A stretch of 8,087 bases of DNA from an uncultured Bacteroidales bacterium. GTDB taxonomy: Bacteria; Bacteroidota; Bacteroidia; Bacteroidales; Muribaculaceae. Of this stretch, positions 1-5,860 are shown one piece after another. The stretch spans positions 1 to 8,087 of the forward strand of contig CAMWQZ010000037.1 of assembly GCA_947176515.1 (NCBI GenBank). The letters are read 5' to 3'. The notes under the pieces are model-generated. The model was not told the origin of the DNA. It did no database searches and worked only from the letters and a program-made list of their open reading frames with translations. A program made the translations under genes and the position numbers. Within the stretch, counting starts at the first letter, position 1, and every line of letters begins with the position of its first letter.

Positions 1-53
1 GTAGAGCCACCTATAGTGCCACGAATACCAGAAATCGATTTAATAAGTGTCAT
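1..53 (-). CDS. glmM: Phosphoglucosamine mutase (GlmM-type phosphohexomutase), N-terminal fragment
   Basis: Only the first 17 codons are present, starting at the ATG complementary to 51-53 and running off the left edge. They read MTLIKSISGIRGTIGGS. The SGIRGT segment is the characteristic N-terminal phosphate-contacting strand and loop of alpha-D-phosphohexomutases, and the whole stretch resembles Bacteroidetes GlmM starts. GlmM interconverts glucosamine-6-phosphate and glucosamine-1-phosphate in the cytoplasm, on the way to UDP-GlcNAc for peptidoglycan and LPS. The catalytic serine, metal site and sugar-specificity loop lie outside the window, so a phosphomannomutase/phosphoglucomutase cannot be excluded. 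The gene follows the lipoprotein gene by 67 nt on the same strand, with no convincing promoter between them, so co-transcription is likely. Confidence 0.82.
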   Translation of the reverse strand, partial: MTLIKSISGIRGTIGGS

Positions 54-87
54 ATAAAGCTTAGATAATGAATGTTATATGTTTATG

Positions 88-103
88 TTAATTTACAAAT
101 TAA
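88..103. repeat. AT-rich 7-2-7 inverted repeat upstream of glmM
   Basis: TTAATTT, AC, AAATTAA forms a perfect inverted repeat in the 67-nt gap between the lipoprotein gene and glmM. The loop is too short and the stem has no GC pairs, so it is unlikely to be a terminator. It could be a protein-binding site or a chance product of AT-rich sequence. Confidence 0.25.
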
Positions 104-120
104 TTGAGCAGGATTTTAAA

Positions 121-690
121 TCAGATTTTTGGACGGTAGTAGCGGATGGTGAAAAGGTAGGGCTGCACCTCAGCTAACTCACTTGTGATGCCATATTGAG
201 ACTTAACCACAAGGTTAACCTGACAGTCAACCGGGAGATAGGCCAACGGACGCTGAATGCCGGCACCCCACTGCGACGAACTTTCAAGCGAAAAGTTGTT
301 GTAACGGAACGATGTGTTGGGCTGGCCCATGTCATCGTCGTTACCACCGCCATAATTGAACTTGCCGTCTTCGTAATATCTCAAATTGTAACGAGTGTAA
401 CGGAAATATATCAGGTCATCATCCTTAGCCATGTTGCCGGGTGTGCCGGGATTGATCACCTGCATATAAAGCTGTCCTTCTTCGTCGAGGCGATAGTATG
501 GAGCATCTTTACCGGTTTCAAACACAGTGTCGGCAGGAATATCGTTATACACAATATTATCTGCCAAGAAATTATTGACATAGTGATCTTCGCTTTCGAG
601 CAGTTCGGCGTAAGTCTTTCCGTCGTTGCATGACGCAAGCGCCCATGTGAGAGCGGCTGCAAGCGAGGCGAAAATAATTTTAAACTTCAT
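121..690 (-). CDS. DUF4827-like putative outer-membrane or periplasmic lipoprotein
   Basis: This 189-residue protein begins with a lipoprotein signal peptide: K2 and K4, a hydrophobic stretch over about 5-19, and the lipobox LASC with the lipidated cysteine at residue 21. The mature part is acidic and rich in tyrosine and asparagine. It has YFRYTRYNLRYY near residue 100, a GGGNDDD turn, and a conserved-looking C-terminal block WGAGIQRPL...YLPVDCQVNLVVKS...YLFTIRYYRPKI. This layout matches the Bacteroidetes family usually called DUF4827, which I believe has a degenerate FKBP-like fold. That assignment is from memory, and no catalytic function should be assumed. The gene lies 25 nt after the DHH phosphoesterase gene and ahead of glmM on the same strand, suggesting an operon. 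The ATG complementary to 688-690 directly precedes the signal peptide, which supports the start. Confidence 0.8.
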   Translation of the reverse strand: MKFKIIFASLAAALTWALASCNDGKTYAELLESEDHYVNNFLADNIVYNDIPADTVFETGKDAPYYRLDEEGQLYMQVINPGTPGNMAKDDDLIYFRYTRYNLRYYEDGKFNYGGGNDDDMGQPNTSFRYNNFSLESSSQWGAGIQRPLAYLPVDCQVNLVVKSQYGITSELAEVQPYLFTIRYYRPKI

Positions 691-715
691 ATATATTATT
701 GTATTGCTGGGTTAC

Positions 716-1774
716 TTATTTTACTTTTTCCTCTTTACAAAGGTTTTTGTCGATATATTTCTCTTTATTCTCTTTTAGGAGCGAGCGGAACAAGTTAGCA
801 CACTCTTCGAGCGAACCGGGGAACTCTCCGCCAGCCGCATTAAGGTGACCGCCACCGCCGAAATAATCCTTACAGAGCTCATTGACCGGGAAATCGCCAA
901 GACTGCGCATCGACACCTTGACATAGCCATCCTCTTCGCGCAAAAAAGCTGAATAGACGATGCCAGGGATGGCAAGCGGCCGATTGACCAGTCCCTCGGT
1001 GTCACCTTTGACATAATGGAAGCGGTTCAGCTCGTCGCGAGTCAGACAAATCAGCGCGGCGTTGAAGTCGTTAAACACCTCCATACGCTCGAGCAACGCA
1101 TAGCTTGTCAGACGCAGGCAGTTCTCAGTCGTGCGATTTAGCAACCGGTTGTAAAGTTCTACCTTGTCAGCACCTTTTCTGACAAGCTCTGCCTCAATGA
1201 TATATGCGTCGGGGTCATTGGCGTTGTAGGCAAAGTTGCCCGTATCGGTCATCATACCTGCCAACAGACACGATGCGGCGTCCTTGTCAATGATATTGAA
1301 GAGCTCAAGACGGCAAAGCACTCTGAATAGCAGCATGCATGTCGACGACATCTCAGGATGAGAAATCGTCACTTCAGCAAAATCACCGGGGTGGAGGTGA
1401 TGGTCAATCATCACCTTGGGCGCTTTCGAAGCTTCGACATAAGGAGCCAGACGGTCGATGCGTTTCAACTCATTGAAGTCAAGGCAGATTATAAGGTCGG
1501 CCTTTGCGAAAAGCGATGCAGCGAAATCAGTGTATCGCGACCCGACAATAACGTCTTTCGCTCCTGGCAGAAACATAAGCTGTTGCAGGGGTTGGTCAGG
1601 AACAATAACCGCTACATCCTTTCCTGTATTAGAGAGCACACGTGACAATGCAAGCGAAGAGCCCATCGCATCGCCGTCGGGCGAAAGATGGGCAGTTATC
1701 ACTATGCGGCGCGCCCCGTCAATCAGACGGGCGAGCTGCTTAATCTTTTTTTCATCCAAGACTCGCGATATCAT
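716..1774 (-). CDS. nrnA: DHH/DHHA1 phosphoesterase, NrnA-like oligoribonuclease / pAp phosphatase
   Basis: This 352-residue cytosolic enzyme has the full DHH motif set: HLSPDGDAMGS at 29-39 (H29, D33, D35), a motif II aspartate in LDFNE (D99), the DHH triplet at 124-126 followed by another H-rich turn, and MTDTGNF with D177. The C-terminal DHHA1 domain carries the substrate-binding GGGGH at 306-310, followed by NAAGG. Family members use two Mn2+ ions to degrade 2-5 nt RNAs and to convert 3'-phosphoadenosine 5'-phosphate (pAp) to AMP; some relatives hydrolyse pApA from c-di-AMP. Substrate preference cannot be told from the motifs. The length fits NrnA, with a Lys-rich tail of about 20 residues. 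It is the first gene of a likely operon with the lipoprotein gene and glmM. The start is supported by a promoter candidate ending about 22 nt upstream. Confidence 0.92.
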   Translation of the reverse strand: MISRVLDEKKIKQLARLIDGARRIVITAHLSPDGDAMGSSLALSRVLSNTGKDVAVIVPDQPLQQLMFLPGAKDVIVGSRYTDFAASLFAKADLIICLDFNELKRIDRLAPYVEASKAPKVMIDHHLHPGDFAEVTISHPEMSSTCMLLFRVLCRLELFNIIDKDAASCLLAGMMTDTGNFAYNANDPDAYIIEAELVRKGADKVELYNRLLNRTTENCLRLTSYALLERMEVFNDFNAALICLTRDELNRFHYVKGDTEGLVNRPLAIPGIVYSAFLREEDGYVKVSMRSLGDFPVNELCKDYFGGGGHLNAAGGEFPGSLEECANLFRSLLKENKEKYIDKNLCKEEKVK

Positions 1775-1794
1775 TACTTGTTCTCAAATTAAGA

Positions 1795-1834
1795 TGCAAA
1801 GATAACACGATAATCTGTTTTATTGCAAAGATAA
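1795..1834. repeat. Direct repeat of an 11-bp promoter motif
   Basis: TGCAAAGATAA occurs perfectly at 1795-1805 and 1824-1834, 29 nt apart. On the minus strand each reads TTATCTTTGCA, a strong -7 box with flanks. The upstream copy can act either as the -33 box of the downstream promoter or as a -7 box of its own, although I see no good -33 TTTG for it. Confidence 0.6.
1797..1829 (-). promoter_or_regulatory. Predicted Bacteroidetes-type promoter of the nrnA operon
   Basis: On the minus strand a -33 box TTTG (1826-1829) is followed by 21 nt and a perfect -7 box TATCTTTG (1797-1804), matching the Bacteroides sigma-ABfr consensus. Transcription would start about 7-10 nt further on, giving a leader of under 20 nt before the ATG at 1774. 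The -33 TTTG belongs to a second, identical copy of the -7 box. Confidence 0.7.
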
Positions 1835-1915
1835 TGCGAGCTTTGTGAAAAAATTTAAAGTATTTTATAACTTATTTAATAAGATAGCGCGAGCAATAGT
1901 AATTATGGGGCCGTA

Positions 1916-2419
1916 TCAGGCTATTTCACGCTTGACTTCATCAGTCCAAGCCTTGATGCGAGCGTCTGACAAATCAGGATGGTTAACCTCGTCGAGAACC
2001 AAGCCGACGAAACTGCCATCACGCTCAGCCTTTGATTCCGAGTAGTCATAGCCATCGCCGTTAAAGCGGCCAATCATCTCGGCGCCGGTATCTTTCATAG
2101 CGTCATAGATTTCGCCGACAGCGTCACAGAATGTTCCGCTCATAGACTCGTCACCGCAACCAAAGACAGCGATTTTCTTGCCCTGGAGGTCAAGAATCTG
2201 TGCACCGGCTATGAAATCATACCAGGCATTAGCAAGCTCGCCAGCACCCCAAGTGCTTGAACCGAGCACCAGCACATCATAGTCGCCTAACGTGGTCGGT
2301 GAAAGTTTAGCCACATCATGAACATCCGTGTCTGCTACGCCTAATTCTTTAGCTATGCGACGAGCCACATCAGCTGTTGTACCTGTCTCTGAACCATAAA
2401 AAACACCTATCTTTTTCAT
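1916..2419 (-). CDS. fldA: Long-chain flavodoxin
   Basis: This 167-residue soluble FMN electron carrier transfers low-potential electrons, typically between ferredoxin- or pyruvate-linked oxidoreductases and acceptors. The phosphate loop GSETGTT spans 9-15. The 50s loop SSTWGAGEL has W57, which would flank the isoalloxazine ring. The later segment RFNGDGYDYSES... and FVGLVLDEVN at the long-chain insertion are typical of FldA. The 90s loop reads GCGDESMSGTFCDAVG (87-102). Compared with the usual GDQxxYxxxFCDA it is one residue shorter, and methionine (M93) stands where the FMN-stacking tyrosine normally is. The gene is monocistronic by appearance: 141 nt separate it from nrnA, which has its own promoter, and it is divergent from the efflux operon. 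No clear terminator or perfect promoter was found. A weak -7 candidate, ATAATTTG, lies on the minus strand at 2525-2532. Confidence 0.95.
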   Translation of the reverse strand: MKKIGVFYGSETGTTADVARRIAKELGVADTDVHDVAKLSPTTLGDYDVLVLGSSTWGAGELANAWYDFIAGAQILDLQGKKIAVFGCGDESMSGTFCDAVGEIYDAMKDTGAEMIGRFNGDGYDYSESKAERDGSFVGLVLDEVNHPDLSDARIKAWTDEVKREIA

Positions 2420-2512
2420 AATAATTTCTTTTTAGCTATTTTGTTTATTCTACTTGTCTTTCTTAAAAACGCCTCAGACGTCTCACTTGTTGACTCCGCG
2501 CGTTAGATAATT

Positions 2513-2543
2513 TTTGCATTTTAACAAATTATTTGTAATTTTG
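2513..2543 (+). promoter_or_regulatory. Predicted promoter of the ABC efflux operon
   Basis: TTTG (2513-2516), a 19-nt spacer and TAATTTTG (2536-2543) match the Bacteroidetes -33/-7 consensus (TTTG, 19-21 nt, TAnnTTTG). The expected start point is near 2550, leaving a leader of roughly 55-60 nt before the ATG at 2608. Inverted repeats in the spacer and at the start point suggest the promoter is controlled by a repressor. Confidence 0.68.
2524..2536. promoter_or_regulatory. Palindrome between the -33 and -7 boxes, possible regulator site
   Basis: ACAAAT T ATTTGT is a perfect 6-1-6 palindrome within the spacer of the efflux-operon promoter. It also overlaps a weak minus-strand -7 candidate for the flavodoxin gene. 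It is AT-rich and short, so chance occurrence is quite possible. Confidence 0.35.
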
Positions 2544-2544
2544 C

Positions 2545-2563
2545 GTCATTACAACATAATGAC
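2545..2563. promoter_or_regulatory. Candidate operator: perfect 7-5-7 inverted repeat over the transcription start
   Basis: GTCATTA, CAACA, TAATGAC is a perfect inverted repeat of 19 bp beginning 2 nt after the -7 box, so it spans the predicted start point. Size and place fit a dimeric TetR- or MarR-type repressor site, which often controls efflux operons. As RNA it would be a weak 7-bp hairpin without a U-tract, so a terminator is unlikely. The regulator is not encoded in this window. Confidence 0.55.
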
Positions 2564-2607
2564 ACAAGTCAATCAATCTACAATAACTATATAAAACATT
2601 ATTAATC

Positions 2608-3312
2608 ATGATTATCCAGCTAAAAGACATCAACAAAACCTATCCGGGTGTTGTGCCTCTCCATGTGCTGAAGGACATCAACCTCGAAATTGACCGCGGC
2701 GAACTCGTGGCAATTATGGGCGCGTCGGGTTCTGGCAAATCTACCCTTCTTAACATTCTCGGCATTCTTGACAATTACGACTCAGGAGAGTATCATCTCG
2801 ATGGCGTGTTAATCAAGAATCTAAGCGAAAACCGTGCCGCCGAACTGCGTAACCGCCTTATCGGTTTTGTGTTTCAATCATTCAATCTTATCAGCTACAA
2901 AAACGCAGTCGAAAACGTTGCCCTGCCATTGTTCTATCAAGGTGTGTCGCGCCGTAAGCGAAATGCTCTCGCGATGGAACAACTCGAACGCATGGGACTC
3001 GCCGACCGAGCCCATCACCTGCCTGGAGAGCTGTCTGGCGGACAGAAACAGCGTGTCGCTATAGCTCGTGCTCTTATTACGAAACCATCAATAATCCTTG
3101 CCGACGAACCGACGGGCGCGCTTGACTCAACGACGTCGCACGACGTGATGAACCTTTTCCGCGAGCTTAATGCCGAAGGCATGACTATCATCATCGTCAC
3201 CCACGACCCCGGAGTCGGCGCTGCGACCAACCGCATAATCCGCATCTCTGACGGCCGCATCGTGCCCGACGAACCGATTATCACCGACATCAAACCCCAA
3301 ATCATCGTCTGA
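2608..3312 (+). CDS. ABC transporter ATPase, MacB/LolD type
   Basis: This 234-residue nucleotide-binding subunit sits at the cytoplasmic face of the inner membrane. It has all functional motifs: Walker A GASGSGKST (38-46), Q-loop Q90 in FVFQSFNL, signature LSGGQKQR (142-149), Walker B IILADE with catalytic E167, D-loop GALD (170-173) and switch H199 in IIVTHD. The FVFQSFNL and ADEPTGALD strings are typical of the MacB/LolD/FtsE branch, which works by mechanotransmission rather than by classical alternating access. Unlike enterobacterial MacB, it is a separate protein and not fused to its permease. The short tail after residue 215 is isoleucine- and proline-rich. It is the first gene of the operon; the first permease starts 3 nt after its stop, implying tight co-translation. 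The ATG is preceded by an A/T-rich leader, as is usual in this phylum. Confidence 0.96.
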   Translation: MIIQLKDINKTYPGVVPLHVLKDINLEIDRGELVAIMGASGSGKSTLLNILGILDNYDSGEYHLDGVLIKNLSENRAAELRNRLIGFVFQSFNLISYKNAVENVALPLFYQGVSRRKRNALAMEQLERMGLADRAHHLPGELSGGQKQRVAIARALITKPSIILADEPTGALDSTTSHDVMNLFRELNAEGMTIIIVTHDPGVGAATNRIIRISDGRIVPDEPIITDIKPQIIV

Positions 3313-3315
3313 GCC

Positions 3316-4554
3316 ATGTTTGACCTTATCAACGAAATAGGCCAGACCATACGTAATAATAAATTGCGTACTGGTCTGACAGGCTTTGCCGTAGCATGGG
3401 GCATATTCATGCTCATCATCCTACTCGGCCTTTCGCGCGGCGTCATGAGCGGATTTGAGGAAAGTTCAAGCAAGCGCGACCTGAACACCATAAACGTATG
3501 GCGAGGCGTAACCTCAATGCCCTACAAAGGCTACAACAAAGGACGACAGATAAAACTGAAAGCCTCTAACGTCAATGACCTCAACACGTCGCACAATAAA
3601 TATATCAGCAAAGCGACGGCCTATAATTACATAGACTCCGCCAAGGTTTCCGGGCCAAAAGATTATGTATCAGGGGGCATAACCGGCATGCCTCCTGAAT
3701 CTGCTCGCGATCAATGGATTGATGTATTCGCCGGCCGCTTCATCAATCAGGCCGATATGGACAACCAGCGAAAAGTCATAGTCTTATCACGTAAGACTGC
3801 AAAAACAATTTTTGGTTCTGACTCAACCGACGTAATTGGCAAACACGTTAAATCTCTTGGATTGGCATGGACTGTCATTGGTCTCTACACTCGAGAATGG
3901 AACGAAGACGAAAGTTTCGTGCCATTCACCACTGCTGTAGCGCTCTCTGGCGGCGACCCGGCAATATGGTCGATTAAAGTCTTTACTGACAATGTTACCG
4001 ACGAGGCTTCGGGACTGGCCGCAGAGGATGCCATACGTGGAGAGTTAGCTAAAATCCATCAATTTGACCCTAACGACCACAGCGCTGCCCCAATGAACAA
4101 CCGATTCCTCAACTACCTGCAAAGCAAGGAAGGTATGAAGATACTCGACTATGTTGTGTGGGTGATAGGTATATTAACCATGGTTTCAGGCATAATTGGG
4201 GTGAGCAACATTATGTTTGTATCTGTCCGCGAGCGCACTCACGAAATAGGCATCCGCCGCGCCATAGGTGCCAAACGCCGAAACATCCTCACTCAGATTA
4301 TTCTGGAAAGTGTAGCCATCACAACGATTTTTGGATATTTAGGAGTGGTGATGGGTACTATCGTTATGCAGATTCTCGATATGCTTTTCGGCAGTGGATC
4401 ACAAGGCAGGAGTCCATTCGGCACTTTGAGCGTCGACCTCAACATAGCCCTCAAAGTCACCGTGGTGCTCATTATCGCCGGTGCACTCGCAGGTCTCTTC
4501 CCTGCTCTAAAAGCAACCAAAGTCAAACCAGTCGAAGCTCTGCGCGACGAATAA
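3316..4554 (+). CDS. ABC transporter permease 1, MacB/FtsX type
   Basis: This 412-residue inner-membrane protein has the MacB topology. A short cytoplasmic amphipathic start (INEIGQTIRNNKLRT) precedes TM1 at about 20-42. A large periplasmic MacB_PCD-like domain spans about 45-275, and three C-terminal helices lie at about 279-305, 331-357 and 376-398. Between TM2 and TM3 lies the FtsX-family cytoplasmic loop VRERTHEIGIRRAIGAKRRN (EIGIRRAIGA from 310), which couples to the ATPase. The end PALKATKVKPVEALRDE is also typical. Just after TM1 it carries YKGYNKG (70-76), which recurs in the next gene. It should pair with permease 2 or homodimerise on the upstream ATPase. The start is fixed by position 3 nt after the ATPase stop. 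The substrate cannot be inferred. Confidence 0.95.
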   Translation: MFDLINEIGQTIRNNKLRTGLTGFAVAWGIFMLIILLGLSRGVMSGFEESSSKRDLNTINVWRGVTSMPYKGYNKGRQIKLKASNVNDLNTSHNKYISKATAYNYIDSAKVSGPKDYVSGGITGMPPESARDQWIDVFAGRFINQADMDNQRKVIVLSRKTAKTIFGSDSTDVIGKHVKSLGLAWTVIGLYTREWNEDESFVPFTTAVALSGGDPAIWSIKVFTDNVTDEASGLAAEDAIRGELAKIHQFDPNDHSAAPMNNRFLNYLQSKEGMKILDYVVWVIGILTMVSGIIGVSNIMFVSVRERTHEIGIRRAIGAKRRNILTQIILESVAITTIFGYLGVVMGTIVMQILDMLFGSGSQGRSPFGTLSVDLNIALKVTVVLIIAGALAGLFPALKATKVKPVEALRDE

Positions 4555-4569
4555 ACTCACCGTACAGAT

Positions 4570-5817
4570 ATGAAAAATCCAATCTTCGACTTAGAAAACT
4601 GGCGCGAAATCGGTGCAACCCTCGCCCGAAACAAAACGCGCACATTCCTGACTGCATTTGGCATTTTCTGGGGCACAGCGATGCTTGCCATGTTATGGGG
4701 CGGAGCCCATGGCGCTGAAGGCATGCTCCGAAGAAATTTTGCCGGATTTGCCACTAATTTCGGTGCTGTCTTCCCAAACACCACATCTGTGGCATACAAA
4801 GGTTTCAATAAAGGTATGAGCTGGTCTATGACCCAGCAGGATATCGACGCCATACGCAAGGTTACCCCAAGCATTGAGCATTCGACAATAATGTATAACA
4901 ACTACGGCAACGTTGCCTATGGCACCAACTCAACAACTGCAAGAATTTCAGGCTACGAACCTGCCTTTTCCAAAATCAACACTGCGGTAGTCTACTCGGG
5001 CCGATTGCTTAATGATGCAGACGAGGCTCAGGGCAGTAAAGTCGCATTGCTTGGCAAAGACCTCGCGGCTAAACTCTTCGGCGTAGAAGACCCACTTGGC
5101 AAAATGATTAGTGCCAAAGGCATCTATTTTAGAGTGATTGGTGTTATAGGTCAGATGTCTGATGCAAGCATTAGCGGACGATATGATGAAGCTGTCGTCA
5201 TCCCTGCATCGACCTTTCGCCGCGTCTACAACACAGGCAATAACATAGACTTTTTTATGTACACAGCGTCTCCGGGCCATAAGCCAAAGGACATTGAACC
5301 ATATATACGCCGTGTCATCTGCGCCAATCACCCTATCTCGCCTGACGACGATAAAGCATTGTGGTTTATGGATATTACCGAAATGTTTGAAATGGTTGAC
5401 AATATGTTTCTCGGCTTCAGTCTGCTCGCACTATTCGTCGGTACTGGCTCTTTAGTCGCCGGCCTAATCGGAATCGGCAATATAATGTGGATTATTGTCA
5501 AAGAGCGCACCCAGGAAATCGGCATACGGCGAGCTATCGGAGCAAAACCGCGCGACATCACCACCCAGATTCTTTGCGAGAGTGTGGCTCTTACTATTGT
5601 AGCCGGCATTGCCGGTGTATGTTTCGCCACAATAGTGCTTGCGATTGTCGACCACGCAACGACCGACCCCCTGCTTGGTTCGCCCGGATTCGTCCTCACA
5701 TTTTCTCAGGCCGTCGGTATCGCCATAACATTCATCATCCTTGGCACTGCCGCCGGAACACTCCCAGCCATAAAGGCTATGCGCATCAAACCAATCGAAG
5801 CTATGCGCGACAAATAA
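4570..5817 (+). CDS. ABC transporter permease 2, MacB/FtsX type
   Basis: This 415-residue paralogue of the preceding permease has the same layout. An amphipathic start (WREIGATLARNKTRT) precedes TM1 at about 25-46. The periplasmic domain spans about 50-275, and TM2-TM4 lie at about 280-308, 337-362 and 381-402. The coupling loop VKERTQEIGIRRAIGAKPRD (EIGIRRAIGA from 316) and the end PAIKAMRIKPIEAMRDK match the FtsX family. It shares YKGFNKG (76-82) with permease 1 but differs over most of the periplasmic domain, so the two are old duplicates and not a recent copy. It begins 15 nt after permease 1. With one ATPase gene and two permease genes, the likely complex is two ATPase subunits with a permease heterodimer; that stoichiometry is inference. 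Confidence 0.95.
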   Translation: MKNPIFDLENWREIGATLARNKTRTFLTAFGIFWGTAMLAMLWGGAHGAEGMLRRNFAGFATNFGAVFPNTTSVAYKGFNKGMSWSMTQQDIDAIRKVTPSIEHSTIMYNNYGNVAYGTNSTTARISGYEPAFSKINTAVVYSGRLLNDADEAQGSKVALLGKDLAAKLFGVEDPLGKMISAKGIYFRVIGVIGQMSDASISGRYDEAVVIPASTFRRVYNTGNNIDFFMYTASPGHKPKDIEPYIRRVICANHPISPDDDKALWFMDITEMFEMVDNMFLGFSLLALFVGTGSLVAGLIGIGNIMWIIVKERTQEIGIRRAIGAKPRDITTQILCESVALTIVAGIAGVCFATIVLAIVDHATTDPLLGSPGFVLTFSQAVGIAITFIILGTAAGTLPAIKAMRIKPIEAMRDK

Positions 5818-5860
5818 CAGAATTTTAATAATGTAACTAATAACTACACATCTAAAAAAT

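Noticed and set aside
196..633. Plus-strand open frame opposite the lipoprotein gene (145 codons)
   Set aside because: It is fully antisense to a gene with a lipobox and family-like C-terminus. It has no promoter and no recognisable domain.
1871..1883. CTTATTTAATAAG dyad between the flavodoxin and nrnA genes, considered as the flavodoxin terminator
   Set aside because: The central spacer is one base, so no hairpin can form, and there are no GC pairs or adjacent U-tract. It is at most a weak binding site.
2476..2483. AGACGTCT palindrome upstream of the flavodoxin gene
   Set aside because: It is only 8 bp, with no extension of symmetry and no position relative to a convincing promoter, so chance is likely.
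5818..5860. Possible internal promoter between permease 2 and the adaptor
   Set aside because: The 43-nt gap is AT-rich but has no TAnnTTTG box with a spaced TTTG, so simple operon read-through is the better explanation.
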